From Clostridium algifaecis (GTDB lineage: Bacteria; Bacillota; Clostridia; Clostridiales; Clostridiaceae): 64,000 bases of DNA. Positions 44,191-53,698 of the stretch are shown one piece after another. Numbering within the stretch: the stretch's first letter is position 1; each line of letters opens with the position of its first letter. The translations under genes were made by a program, and so were the position numbers. The notes under the pieces were generated by a model. It was not told where the DNA came from, did not search any database, and saw only the letters and a program-made list of their open reading frames with translations. The stretch spans positions 124,001 to 188,000 of the forward strand of contig NZ_JAGGLM010000002.1 in NCBI RefSeq assembly GCF_017874415.1. Reading direction: 5' to 3'.

Positions 44191-46644
44191 TTATATAAAC
44201 AGATTTACATTTGAATCTTCTGCCTCACCTAAATAGTACCCGACTCCGCCTATTTTTACGCCATCTATAAGCTCCTCTTTTTTGATTCCCATAACATCCA
44301 TGGACATCTGGCAGGCAACTATTTGTATGCCGCTGTCTATAGCTGATTTAATTAAATCTTCAAGAGAGGTTACATTTTTGTTTTTCATAACCTTCCTCAT
44401 CATTTTTGTACCCATTCCAAGCATATTCATCTTTGAAAGCTTTAATTTCTTGCTGCCCCTTGGCATCATAAAACCAAACATTGAGTCCATGAATCCTTTT
44501 TTTACAGATACTTTTTCGTGTTTTCTTAAAATGTTCAATCCCCAAAATGTAAAGAACATAGTAACTTTTTTACCCATTGAGGCAGCTCCATTTGCTATAA
44601 TGAAGGAAGCTATAGCTTTATCCAAATCACCACTAAATACTACAATTGTTTTATTGTCTTTAGGCTCTACAACTGTATTTTTAACTGAGTTTTCTAATAT
44701 TGAGGATTTACTATTTTTTTTTATAAAAGCTATTATATCCGCGCCATTTTTATTTAAATCAACAAGTTCATTATTTGTCCTTGTGCACCATGCTTTTACA
44801 TCTTCATAAAATCCGGGATCTGATGCTGTTACTTTAAGGACTTTTCCTGTATCCAATTCATCAATGGATTTTTTAACTTGCATGAGTGGTCCTGGACAGC
44901 AAAGCCCACAGGCATCTAAGGATTCATCATAGGGAATATTAGCAGTATCTAATGCTGCCTCTGGCTGTGAAATAGGTGCTTTATGAGTAAATTTACCAGG
45001 CTTGAAATTTAAAATTGAGGCACTTTTATATCCTCCAGTTATGTTTTTAACTTTATATCCATTTTGTGAAAGTATTCTTGATGCAATGTATCCCCTTAAA
45101 CCAACCTGGCAGTATTCAATAATTTCTTTGTTTTTATCCAATTCACCTATTCTTTCACGTAGAGCGTCTACAGGAATGTTTATAGCACCATCAATGTGAC
45201 CATTGTTGTATTCTATAGGTGAACGTACATCCAAAAGTACAGTATTCTCTTTATCATAGTTCGTAAAAGCTTCAGGAGTAATAACTTCCATTTTTCCTGA
45301 AAGAACATTTTCAGCTACAAAACCAGCCATATTTACAGGATCTTTTGCAGATGAAAATGGAGGAGCATAGGAAAGCTCAAGTTCCGTTAAGTCATATACT
45401 GTACCGCCAAGTCTCATAGTTACTGCAATGACATCTATTCTTTTATCAACTCCATCATATCCTGTTGCCTGTGCGCCTAAAATTTTACCACTATCATCGA
45501 ATATTAATTTTAAAGATAGAGGAGAGGATGATGGATAATAGGAAGCATGGGAAGAAGGATGAACATAAATAACTTTATATGGTATATTAAGCCTTTTTAA
45601 AGTCCTCTCGTTATTTCCCGTACTTGCAGCAGTTAATCCAAATACTTTGATTATTGCAGTACCCTGAGTGCCTTTGTATGTTGAATTCAATCCAGCAATA
45701 TTATCAGCAGCTATTCTTCCTTGTTTATTTGCAGGTCCGGCCAGGGCAATTGCAGTAGTTTGATTGTTTACAAAATCAGTTACAGAAATAGCATCTCCTA
45801 CAGCATATATATTTTGAGCACTTGTCTGAAGTCTGTCATTTACAATGATATGTCCTTTAACTCCGAGTTTTATTCCGCTGTTTTTTAAAAAATTAGTATC
45901 AGGAGACACTCCTATTGAAAGTATAACTAAGTCAGTAGTAATTTTTGTGCCACTGTTTAGAGTTATTTCAACATTATTTTTGTTATCATTGAAAAATTTT
46001 ACACCATCATTTAAAATTAAATCTACGCTATTTTGTTCAAGTTCTTTTTCTACTGAAGCTACCATATCCGAATCAAAAGGTGCCAGAATATGAGGTGCAG
46101 CTTCAACCAGTGTAACATTAAGCCCTTTTTTCTTCAGGTTTTCAACCATTTCAATTCCAACATAACCGCCGCCTATAACTACAGCACTATTTACATCTTC
46201 TTTGTCAATAAATGTTTTTATACGATCTGTATCTGGAATATTTCTTAAAGTTAAAATTCTACTGCTTTCTATACCTGCAATACCTGGTCTTATGGCTTTT
46301 GCACCGGGTGATAGAATTAAATAATCATAGCTTTCCTCATAAGCACCTCTGTCACTGCTTTTTACCTGTATTGTTTTTTTGATTGAATTAACTGATATAA
46401 CATCACTGTTAATTCTTACATCTATATTAAACCTTTTTTTCATAGCTTCTGGAGTTTGGACTAATAATTTATTTCTATCTTTAATTGTTTCACCTATATA
46501 ATACGGAAGCCCGCAGTTCGCAAAAGATATGTAATTTCCTCTTTCAAACATTATTATCTCTGCATTTTCATCTAATCTTCTAAGTCTTGCAGCAGCAGAT
46601 GCACCTCCTGCAACTCCTCCGACTATTAATACCTTTTTACCCAT
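44191..46644 (-). CDS. CoA-disulfide/persulfide reductase fused to rhodanese, TusA and DsrE domains
   Basis: The 817-residue protein has four modules. Residues 1 to about 450 are an FAD/NAD(P)H CoA-disulfide reductase with single redox Cys44 (FANCGLPYYIG) and VVIGGGYVGIEMVE. Residues about 455-550 are a rhodanese with active-site Cys in EYCQVGLRG. About 575-645 is a TusA/SirA sulfur carrier with LDACGLCCPGPLMQVKKSI. The last 150 residues are a DsrE-like domain with Cys in IVACQMSMDVMG. Each module can carry or transfer persulfide sulfur, so a role in detoxifying or relaying reactive sulfur species is likely. AGGAGG precedes the ATG. It follows an ArsR-type gene by 23 bases. Confidence 0.93.
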   Translation of the reverse strand: MGKKVLIVGGVAGGASAAARLRRLDENAEIIMFERGNYISFANCGLPYYIGETIKDRNKLLVQTPEAMKKRFNIDVRINSDVISVNSIKKTIQVKSSDRGAYEESYDYLILSPGAKAIRPGIAGIESSRILTLRNIPDTDRIKTFIDKEDVNSAVVIGGGYVGIEMVENLKKKGLNVTLVEAAPHILAPFDSDMVASVEKELEQNSVDLILNDGVKFFNDNKNNVEITLNSGTKITTDLVILSIGVSPDTNFLKNSGIKLGVKGHIIVNDRLQTSAQNIYAVGDAISVTDFVNNQTTAIALAGPANKQGRIAADNIAGLNSTYKGTQGTAIIKVFGLTAASTGNNERTLKRLNIPYKVIYVHPSSHASYYPSSSPLSLKLIFDDSGKILGAQATGYDGVDKRIDVIAVTMRLGGTVYDLTELELSYAPPFSSAKDPVNMAGFVAENVLSGKMEVITPEAFTNYDKENTVLLDVRSPIEYNNGHIDGAINIPVDALRERIGELDKNKEIIEYCQVGLRGYIASRILSQNGYKVKNITGGYKSASILNFKPGKFTHKAPISQPEAALDTANIPYDESLDACGLCCPGPLMQVKKSIDELDTGKVLKVTASDPGFYEDVKAWCTRTNNELVDLNKNGADIIAFIKKNSKSSILENSVKNTVVEPKDNKTIVVFSGDLDKAIASFIIANGAASMGKKVTMFFTFWGLNILRKHEKVSVKKGFMDSMFGFMMPRGSKKLKLSKMNMLGMGTKMMRKVMKNKNVTSLEDLIKSAIDSGIQIVACQMSMDVMGIKKEELIDGVKIGGVGYYLGEAEDSNVNLFI

Positions 46645-46667
46645 AAGAACGCCTCCTTAGTATTTTT

Positions 46668-46961
46668 TTATTCAAATAAAACATTAATTAATTTTATAAC
46701 TGTTTCATTGCAGACAGTATAGTTAATTTCAAGACCATTTCTATTGCCTTGTATAATTCCTGTCATTCTCAGCTTTTGTAAATGCTGGGACAAGGTAGAC
46801 TGTGGAATTTCAAGACAATTTTGCATATATGATACATTGCATTTGCCTTTATCTATAAGACCACGAACTATACATAGCCTTATAGGGTGTGAAAGAACTT
46901 TTAAAAGTTCAGCTGTATCGTTGTATTTTGTGTAATTTTTATCAATAAAATCCTTATTCAT
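46668..46961 (-). CDS. ArsR-family transcriptional regulator, cysteine-containing
   Basis: The 97-residue winged-helix repressor shows LLKVLSHPIRLCIVRGLI and the recognition helix LEIPQSTLSQHLQKLRMTGI. It lacks the ELCVCDL metal site of ArsR/SmtB. Cysteines lie at about residues 29, 40, 47 and 86. In SqrR/BigR/YgaV-type members, two cysteines form a polysulfide bridge in response to reactive sulfur. Its position just ahead of the CoA-disulfide reductase/rhodanese/TusA/DsrE gene supports that type of sensing here, but which cysteines act is a guess. AAGAGG precedes the ATG. Confidence 0.88.
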   Translation of the reverse strand: MNKDFIDKNYTKYNDTAELLKVLSHPIRLCIVRGLIDKGKCNVSYMQNCLEIPQSTLSQHLQKLRMTGIIQGNRNGLEINYTVCNETVIKLINVLFE

Positions 46962-47125
46962 TAGCTTACCTCTTTTAATATTATTTAATACATCTCTATA
47001 TCCATATATTACGATATAAAAATATAAAAGTCAATAACTTATTTAGATTTGCTTAAAACTAAATAAATCAGTTTTAAATACGAATATAATAATGTTAATA
47101 TAAAATAAGGAAGAAGTGGATATTT

Positions 47126-48217
47126 ATGAGCGTATTTTGCGGTTTTAGTAGATCAGATATTCCAGAAACTGCAATACATGAGACTACTAAGAATATAAGA
47201 GAAGCAGAACTAATAATTTATTTTAGCAAAGTGGGTTATTTTAAAGAAATAACTAAACTTTTAAGCTCTAAATTTAAAAATTCAGTTGTTATTGGATGTA
47301 GTTCTTCAGGAGAAATATCAAAAGGTGGAATAGATTATGGATTATCAATTATTGCATTTTCAAATCATGTCGAAGTAAAGACGCTTGTTATTGAAAATGT
47401 AAAAGAAGCACCTATAATTTATTTAAAAGAATTGAGGGAAATGTCAAAAAATTTTAATAAAACCAATACTGTAGCATTAGAAATGACAGATGGACTATCT
47501 AATGCAGAAGAGAAGGTTTTATCTGTACTAAGTGCTGTTTTTGAAAAGCAAAATATTCCTGTAGTTGGAGCTAGTGCAGCAGATGATTTAACTTTTACGA
47601 AAACTTATGTAGCTTGTAATGGAGAAGTATATACTAATGCTTCACTTGTAGCGTTAATACATAATAAAAATGGAAAAATAAATATATATAAGGAAAACAT
47701 ATACAAACCAACAAAAAGTGGATTTGTAGTAACCAAATCTGACTTTAAGGAGAGAAAGGTTTTTGAACTTGATAATAAACCAATAGCTAAAGTATATGCA
47801 CAAGCACTTAATGTGCCGGAATCAGATATATCAGATTATTTTATGAGTAATCCAATAGGCAGGGTTATAGGTGATGATATATCTATATCATCTTTTAGAA
47901 GGGTTGAAAAGGACAACTCTATATCTTTTTATTGCAGGGTATATATAAATTCTTATGTAAATATATTGGAGCCTGAAGATCCTATGGTTGTTTTAAGTAA
48001 TACTATAAGTAAAGTTAAGAATGAAATGCCATCTATATCAGGTACGATTGTAATTAATTGCATATTCAGAACTCTTTTATTCAAAAATAAAAAGTTGAAT
48101 TCTAGCTTTGTATCAAAATTGTCAAACTTAGGGCAATTTGTAGGTTTAACGAGTTATGGTGAGCAATTTAATAATAGGCATTTTAATCAAACGATGCTTC
48201 TAATTTGTTTTGAATAG
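47126..48217 (+). CDS. FIST domain sensory protein, paired with a soluble MCP
   Basis: The 363-residue soluble protein consists of FIST N (AELIIYFSKVGYFKE, VVIGCSSSGEISKG, VVGASAADDLTF) and FIST C (SDYFMSNPIGRVIGDD, INCIFRTLLFKNKK, LTSYGEQF). It lacks the N-terminal extension of the FIST gene at 25910. FIST proteins are thought to sense small ligands and pass the signal to partner modules. The next gene begins within 15 bases and encodes an MCP signalling domain without membrane segments, so the two probably form one cytosolic receptor. Divergent from the ArsR-type gene. Confidence 0.88.
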   Translation: MSVFCGFSRSDIPETAIHETTKNIREAELIIYFSKVGYFKEITKLLSSKFKNSVVIGCSSSGEISKGGIDYGLSIIAFSNHVEVKTLVIENVKEAPIIYLKELREMSKNFNKTNTVALEMTDGLSNAEEKVLSVLSAVFEKQNIPVVGASAADDLTFTKTYVACNGEVYTNASLVALIHNKNGKINIYKENIYKPTKSGFVVTKSDFKERKVFELDNKPIAKVYAQALNVPESDISDYFMSNPIGRVIGDDISISSFRRVEKDNSISFYCRVYINSYVNILEPEDPMVVLSNTISKVKNEMPSISGTIVINCIFRTLLFKNKKLNSSFVSKLSNLGQFVGLTSYGEQFNNRHFNQTMLLICFE

Positions 48218-48229
48218 AGGGTGAAGGAT

Positions 48230-49204
48230 ATGATATTTTTTAAGAATAGTAAGAAAGAAAAAAATATACTTCGTGATGATTTTAAACAGGTGGATATTAA
48301 AGAAAAAAATTCAAATATTGAAGTTATTAACGAAGGCAATAAATTAGCAGAAGAGAAAGTTGACAAATTGATGGATAACGAAAGTGGATTTATAGAAAAT
48401 ATTAATAGAATTGAATTGTCGGTTCAATATATGAACAATAAATTGAATAATATATCTTCTGCTGTTCAGAAATTCAACAAAAATATATCCTGCACTGCAG
48501 AAAATTCTGAAGATATATTTAATAATTTAAATATGGGAAGTAAGATTATAAATGAAGGTGAGAAAAGTATAGGATCTGTTCAGCAGCAAATGGGCTTTAT
48601 ATCTGAGTCAGTAAAAGCATTCAAATCAAATTTTTCTGATTTGAAGAAAAGACTGGACATGATTAAGTCATTTTCTGGAGAGATAATTGATATATCTGAT
48701 GAAACCAATATTCTTTCATTAAATGCAGGTATAGAAGCTTCACGTGCTGGAGAAGCGGGAAAAGGATTTTCTGTTGTAGCAAGTGAGGTAAAAAAGTTAG
48801 CAGATGAAACTAGAAAGTTATCACAGTCAATAGAAGATAGCTTGAGCAGTGTTGAGAAATCAGCAGATGAATTGAACGGAAGTGTGAATAGCATTTTTAA
48901 AAAATTGGAGGCTGGTATAGAAGAAACTAATAGATCTTTAGAATTATTTTCAAATATAAAAGAATCTAATGAAAATATTGATGAAAAAGTTAAAAATGTT
49001 AATGGTTCCATTAGTGAATCATCAGGATCTATGAATGAAATAACGGAAGCAGTTGAGTCTATTTCTGATAAAAGTTCTGAAAGTTTCAACTTGATAAAGG
49101 CTCTCCAAAAAAGAGAAAGTATGAAGATTGATTACTTTTCAGATATAATTAGTTTTCTGGAACAAATTGATTTATTAACAAATACAAAAAATGATAAAGA
49201 ATAA
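48230..49204 (+). CDS. Soluble methyl-accepting chemotaxis-type signalling protein
   Basis: A 324-residue coiled-coil protein with no hydrophobic segment. The tip region reads [20 protein letters not shown] followed by [20 protein letters not shown], a slightly divergent CheA/CheW-binding hairpin ([11 protein letters not shown] against the usual [11 protein letters not shown]). The first 70 residues are charged and lack a recognised sensor domain, so input probably comes from the FIST protein encoded just upstream. I start at the ATG at 48230, 8 bases behind GAGGG; a GTG at 48221 is in frame but poorly placed. Confidence 0.88.
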   Translation: MIFFKNSKKEKNILRDDFKQVDIKEKNSNIEVINEGNKLAEEKVDKLMDNESGFIENINRIELSVQYMNNKLNNISSAVQKFNKNISCTAENSEDIFNNLNMGSKIINEGEKSIGSVQQQMGFISESVKAFKSNFSDLKKRLDMIKSFSGEIIDISDETNILSLNAGIEASRAGEAGKGFSVVASEVKKLADETRKLSQSIEDSLSSVEKSADELNGSVNSIFKKLEAGIEETNRSLELFSNIKESNENIDEKVKNVNGSISESSGSMNEITEAVESISDKSSESFNLIKALQKRESMKIDYFSDIISFLEQIDLLTNTKNDKE

Positions 49205-49257
49205 ATTAAATTAACTTTCAACAATATGGGACAATCTAAAAATAAGTTGCCCCATAA

Positions 49258-49575
49258 TTAGTATTCTAATCCATAGCTCCAGTTAGCTAATTTTCCAAAA
49301 TTATAAATCCTTTTAAAACCCCGGTTTTTTAATATATTATAAGCAATTAAAGAACTTTGACCGCTTGTACAATATAATATTATGAGAGAATCAAATTTTA
49401 AATTTAGTTTTTTTATATCATTCTCAAAGGTTTCAATAGGTATATTTTGACTATTAGGAATATGACCTTTTTGAAATTCTTCTTCAGGTCTAACATCTAT
49501 TAAAAATAGAGGTACTTTAGCTTCAATTAAATTTTTTAATGTTTCATTAGAAATTGTTCTAAAAAATGCATTCAT
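49258..49575 (-). CDS. Single-domain rhodanese-like sulfurtransferase
   Basis: A 105-residue cytosolic protein of the GlpE/PspE type. Seen: FLIDVRPEEEFQKGHIPNSQ and the catalytic loop LYCTSGQSS with the persulfide-bearing Cys. It should transfer sulfane sulfur to cyanide or a thiol acceptor; the natural acceptor is unknown. It converges with the soluble MCP gene and diverges from an MBL-fold gene, with a 15-bp dyad in the shared upstream region. A weak AAGGTAA site precedes the ATG. Confidence 0.88.
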   Translation of the reverse strand: MNAFFRTISNETLKNLIEAKVPLFLIDVRPEEEFQKGHIPNSQNIPIETFENDIKKLNLKFDSLIILYCTSGQSSLIAYNILKNRGFKRIYNFGKLANWSYGLEY

Positions 49576-49646
49576 TGAAATTACCTTCTTTATAATTTCT
49601 TAACTTAATAAGTAAGAAAACATTAGATGAATGGTTTAAATATTCT

Positions 49647-49682
49647 ATATATTGATTTAAATATATGTTTAAGTCAATATAT
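49647..49682. repeat. 15-bp dyad in the rhodanese/MBL divergent region
   Basis: ATATATTGATTTAAA faces TTTAAGTCAATATAT (one G-U type mismatch) across 6 bases, between two divergent genes. A regulator binding site is a possible role; it could equally be a hairpin in the rhodanese leader. Confidence 0.5.
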
Positions 49683-49789
49683 TTCATTTAAGTTCAATAC
49701 TATAATATAGTATATAAATAAACTATAATTTAGGACACAAAAGTAAAATATTATGGAGATTGTGTATGACAAATGGAGGGAGTAAAAAG

Positions 49790-50596
49790 ATGAAACTAAA
49801 AGTTTTAGTAGATAACAACACATATATTGACCAGTATTATTATGGTGAACCTGCTGTTTCATATTATATTAAAGATGAAAATATTCAGCTGCTATTGGAT
49901 GTAGGATATTCTGACCTATTTATTAAAAATTCAAATGCATTAGGCATAGATTTAAAAAATATAAATACTATTGTTATTTCACATGGACATGATGACCACA
50001 CAGGAGGGTTAAAATATTATTTTAGACAAAATCATAAAAGTCACATTTCTATTATTGCGCATCCTGATGCATTTAAAGAAAAAGCAATAGGTAATTTAAA
50101 AATTTGCTCTCCTATCTTACAAGAAGATCTAAAAGAAAAATGCAATCTAATTCTTTCAAGAGAACCTATTAATATTAGTAAACATATAATTTTTTTAGGA
50201 GAAATACCACAAACAAATCATTTTGAGAGTAGAAAACCTATCGGAAAACAAATTGTTGGTAAAACTTCATTTGATGATTACGTAATAGATGATTCTGCAC
50301 TTGCGTATAAAAGTGAAAAAGGTATTTATATCATTACAGGATGTTCTCACAGTGGGATATGCAATATAATAGAATATGCAAAAGAAGTATGTAAAGATAA
50401 TAGAGTATTAGGAGTTATAGGGGGATTTCATTTATTTGAAGTAAATGAACAAGTTAAGAAAACTATTGATTATCTAAAACAGAATGACATAAAGGAGTTG
50501 TATCCCTGTCATTGTACTTCATTTGCTGTTAAAGCAGAAATACATAAAGTTTTACCTGTAAAAGAAGTTGGAGTAGGATTAGAAATAAACTGGTAA
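49790..50596 (+). CDS. Metallo-beta-lactamase fold hydrolase (COG1237 type)
   Basis: The 268-residue protein has the MBL metal motif VISHGHDDHTGGL (HxHxDH), a later His in TGCSHSGICNIIE, and a C-terminal GGFHLFEV and YPCHCTSF. This pattern belongs to the group annotated as dihydropterin-phosphate synthase-like (tetrahydromethanopterin-related) hydrolases, whose true substrates in clostridia are unknown. I start at the ATG at 49790, directly behind GGAGGGAG; a TTG at 49760 is in frame but lacks a site. It is not of the persulfide dioxygenase (ETHE1) type despite the rhodanese neighbour. Confidence 0.88.
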   Translation: MKLKVLVDNNTYIDQYYYGEPAVSYYIKDENIQLLLDVGYSDLFIKNSNALGIDLKNINTIVISHGHDDHTGGLKYYFRQNHKSHISIIAHPDAFKEKAIGNLKICSPILQEDLKEKCNLILSREPINISKHIIFLGEIPQTNHFESRKPIGKQIVGKTSFDDYVIDDSALAYKSEKGIYIITGCSHSGICNIIEYAKEVCKDNRVLGVIGGFHLFEVNEQVKKTIDYLKQNDIKELYPCHCTSFAVKAEIHKVLPVKEVGVGLEINW

Positions 50597-50745
50597 ATGT
50601 ATGAAAAGATAATTTTAATTAATTCATAAACTTTTTATATTGTTTATTAACTAAGGACAAATCATGGATATTAATTACAACATATGTTCTATTTTTATGC
50701 TTATGTAGTAGGATGTACCAGTATTATTCAAAAGAAATGACTTTT

Positions 50746-50754
50746 TGGTATAAT
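50746..50754 (+). promoter_or_regulatory. Extended -10 promoter for the PH-domain operon
   Basis: TGGTATAAT is a perfect extended -10 element. Transcription would start near 50761, after the in-frame ATG at 50758, which supports translation from the ATG at 50785. Confidence 0.6.
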
Positions 50755-50784
50755 TAAATGGTAGATTTAAAAAAGGAGAAAAAT

Positions 50785-51270
50785 ATGAATTATAATAAAA
50801 TTGATGAAAATGCTATAAAATCGTGGATTATGGGAAGAACAATAGCCAGCATTATATTTGTAGCTATATATGTAGTAGGAGTTTATCTATTTTTAATGCC
50901 CAAAATTCAAGATATGGAATTATTAGAAAATATACTAAATATTTTAACTGCAATAATAATAATTGCCTCAACTTTAGATAGTTTTGTATGTCCATTTTTA
51001 GAATACAAACAGTGGAGATATGGTATATTTGAAGATAAAATTGAACTCATAAATGGCATAATCATAAGAAAGAAAACAATAATTCCAATTTCGAGAATTC
51101 AAAATTTGAAAATAGAACAGGGACCAATAGAGAGAATGAGTAATATAGCATCTGTGAATATCATAACAGCAGGGGGTAGACACAAGATACCTGCCATAAC
51201 TATGGAAGATGCAGAAAAAATTACGGATAATCTTAAAAGAATTATAGAGTTCGGTGATAAAATTGGATAA
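50785..51270 (+). CDS. Bacterial PH-domain membrane protein, YdbS-like
   Basis: A 161-residue protein with two membrane segments (ASIIFVAIYVVGVYLFLMP and ILNILTAIIIIASTL) followed by a bacterial PH (bPH2) domain containing YGIFEDKIELINGIIIRKKT and IPISRIQNLKIEQGPIER. It matches YdbS, which works with YdbT. The B. subtilis homologues have been linked to resistance to certain bacteriocins. AAAAGGAG sits ahead of the ATG at 50785. It overlaps the next gene by 8 bp. Confidence 0.85.
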   Translation: MNYNKIDENAIKSWIMGRTIASIIFVAIYVVGVYLFLMPKIQDMELLENILNILTAIIIIASTLDSFVCPFLEYKQWRYGIFEDKIELINGIIIRKKTIIPISRIQNLKIEQGPIERMSNIASVNIITAGGRHKIPAITMEDAEKITDNLKRIIEFGDKIG

Positions 51271-52681
51271 AATAGAAAGAAATCATTTGTTTAAATTATT
51301 TTATAGCGTAGGTAAAACATTTAAAGAAATGATAGGGGTTGTTTTGGCATCAGGAGTTTTAGTTAAGTGGATTGGAATTAGACTGGGTGTATTAATTTCA
51401 GGAACTTTAATAATAATGCTTTTGATATATAGTATCTTAGAGTGGAAAAAAAATATTTTTATAGTAAGAGAAAATTCTATTTATCATAAAGAAGGAGTTT
51501 TTAATATAAAGAGGACTGAAATTCCACTAGAAAAAGTTAATACAGTAGATATTTCAGAAAGTTTTTTTGAACGAATTTTTAATGTAGCAACTATAAAGAT
51601 TGATACAGGGGATGCAAAAGAAGATGGTAGTGACTTAAAATTTACTTTAAATAGAGAAAGAGCAGAAGAGCTTAGAGATACTTTAGTTAAAGGGAATGCT
51701 GATAATTATATTAAAATAGATACTTTAAAAAATGAACAAGCATATTATAAAATAGGATTAAAAGAGTTATTTATATATTCTATTATATCTAATTCAATAT
51801 TTAAAGGACTAGCTATATTACTTGCCATGGAGCAATTTATTCAGGAAAAAATTAATAAAATTCTTAAATTTAATGTAAATACATCTAAATATATTGGAGA
51901 AATTAATCATATAACTTTTTATAGAAAAATTTATATGATTGTAACTATAGTATTTATTATACTATTTATAAGTGTATGTTTATCTATTATATATAATTTT
52001 ATAAAGTACTACAATTTTAAGCTTTCGGCTGATAATAATAAAATTTGTATAGATTACGGAGCTTTAAATAAGAAACATTATAGTTTTGATAGAAAGAAGA
52101 TTAAGGGAATACATCTTAAACAGAGTGTTTTAATGCAATTGTTTGATTATTTTACTATAGAAATAGAGAGTATTGGATATGGAGACGAGCATGGAGAAAA
52201 AGCTATGCTGTATCCTATTTGCAATAATCAATTGAAAGATAAAATACTGAAAAACTTGATTAATGAATTTGTATATGAAGGCAATTTTAGTAAACCCTTA
52301 AGCAGCGCATATCCTAGTTTTTTTTATAAGAAAATTATATTTTGGATAATTATAGTTTTTACAATTGAATTTATCAAACCAAAAATTATTTTAGTTAGTG
52401 CAGCGTTACTTATATTTTTATTTATTATAGGACATATGGAATTCAAAAATACAGCTTTGGGAATAAATAAAAATTTGGTTTATGTGTGTCATAATAGTTT
52501 TAACAAGACTCAATCTATTTTAAAGATGCAAGCTGTACAATCTGTGACTTTATCATATAATTATTTTCAACATATCAAAAGGTTTTGCAACTATAAAATT
52601 ATCTTGTATAGTTCAGATTATGGAAAGGAATTGAAGGTTAAAAATTTAAAAGATAATATTATGGATGAGTTTTTTAGGTAA
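51263..52681 (+). CDS. Bacterial PH-domain membrane protein, YdbT-like
   Basis: The 472-residue membrane protein contains repeated bPH2 modules, the first around IYHKEGVFNIKRTEIPLEKV, the second around KHYSFDRKKIKGIHLKQSVL, and the third near the C-terminus (LKMQAVQSVTLSYNYFQHIK). About six membrane segments lie between them. I favour a TTG start at 51263 because GGTGAT, fully complementary to the 16S rRNA tail, lies 4 bases upstream; a GTG at 51254 is in frame. It is translationally coupled to the YdbS-like gene and probably forms a complex with it. Confidence 0.85.
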   Translation: MDKIERNHLFKLFYSVGKTFKEMIGVVLASGVLVKWIGIRLGVLISGTLIIMLLIYSILEWKKNIFIVRENSIYHKEGVFNIKRTEIPLEKVNTVDISESFFERIFNVATIKIDTGDAKEDGSDLKFTLNRERAEELRDTLVKGNADNYIKIDTLKNEQAYYKIGLKELFIYSIISNSIFKGLAILLAMEQFIQEKINKILKFNVNTSKYIGEINHITFYRKIYMIVTIVFIILFISVCLSIIYNFIKYYNFKLSADNNKICIDYGALNKKHYSFDRKKIKGIHLKQSVLMQLFDYFTIEIESIGYGDEHGEKAMLYPICNNQLKDKILKNLINEFVYEGNFSKPLSSAYPSFFYKKIIFWIIIVFTIEFIKPKIILVSAALLIFLFIIGHMEFKNTALGINKNLVYVCHNSFNKTQSILKMQAVQSVTLSYNYFQHIKRFCNYKIILYSSDYGKELKVKNLKDNIMDEFFR

Positions 52682-52750
52682 TATTAAGATTGATGTATAG
52701 TTATATAAAAAAAGAAAAATACTAACTATATATAAAGGAGAAAATTAAAA

Positions 52751-53623
52751 ATGGAGGAAGAGTATAAGAATCTTAAAATTGCAGAGAGAGGTGCACATAT
52801 CAGCATCATAGCTTATATAATTTTGTCAATATTTAAGCTTAGTGTAGGATACTTTTATAATTCTAAGGCTCTTCTGGCAGATGGAATTAATAATTCTACA
52901 GATATAATTGCGTCTCTTGCTATTATTATAGGTCTTAAGATATCAAGAAAACCTGCGGATGAAGATCATGCTTATGGACATTTAAGAGCCCAGACAATAT
53001 CTTCTCTTGTTGCATCTTTAATAATGATAGCTGTTGGAATAGATGTACTCTATAATGCAATATATTCTATTATTTTTTTAAAAGGTAAAAAACCAGATAT
53101 TATATCAGCAGTAGTTGCTGTTATCTGTGCTGTATTAATATACATAGTATATAGATATAATAAAAAGATTGCGCTTAAAATTAATAGTTCAGCATTAATG
53201 GCTGCAGCTAAAGATAATCTTTCTGATGCATGGGTGAGCGTTGGAACTGCTGTAGGAGTTACAGCTTCTCAATTTGGTCTTAACTGGATAGATCCACTGG
53301 CAGCAGGTATAGTAGGAATTTTAATATGTAAAACTGGATTTGAAATTTTTAAAGAATCTGCGCATAGTTTAACAGATGGTTTTGACAGTAAAGAACTTTA
53401 TGATATATGTAAAAAAATAAGACAAATAGATATGGTAAAAAGCATTATAGATATAAAAGCTAGAGTTCATGGTAGTACTATTTTACTTGATATTGTGATA
53501 GGAGTTAATCCTAAACTAACTGTAATGGAAAGCCATAAGATTACTAAAGAAATAGAAAATACGTTGTATGAATGTTTTAATATAAAGTATGTAATTATAC
53601 ATGTAGAACCGGATATAAAGTAA
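52751..53623 (+). CDS. Cation diffusion facilitator (CDF) transporter
   Basis: The 290-residue protein exports a divalent metal in exchange for protons. Six membrane helices are followed by a cytosolic ferredoxin-like domain. Transport-site motifs are LLADGINNSTDIIASL in helix 2 (an Asn/Asp pair rather than the His of zinc exporters) and AAKDNLSDAWVS in helix 5. The Asn-Asp arrangement is typical of manganese-type members, so Mn(II) or Fe(II) is a reasonable guess. The C-terminal IDIKARVHGSTILLDIVIGV and YVIIHVEPD are standard. AAAGGAG precedes the ATG. Confidence 0.9.
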   Translation: MEEEYKNLKIAERGAHISIIAYIILSIFKLSVGYFYNSKALLADGINNSTDIIASLAIIIGLKISRKPADEDHAYGHLRAQTISSLVASLIMIAVGIDVLYNAIYSIIFLKGKKPDIISAVVAVICAVLIYIVYRYNKKIALKINSSALMAAAKDNLSDAWVSVGTAVGVTASQFGLNWIDPLAAGIVGILICKTGFEIFKESAHSLTDGFDSKELYDICKKIRQIDMVKSIIDIKARVHGSTILLDIVIGVNPKLTVMESHKITKEIENTLYECFNIKYVIIHVEPDIK

Positions 53624-53698
53624 AGGTTATCCAATTTGTAAAGGGATATCACCTAATTAACTTTTGAATGTATAAAAGATAAAGCTAAATAAACATGT

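Noticed and set aside
49790-50596. ETHE1-type persulfide dioxygenase paired with the rhodanese
   Set aside because: The sequence has the HxHxDH motif but its other blocks (TGCSHSGICNI) match the COG1237 group, not ETHE1.
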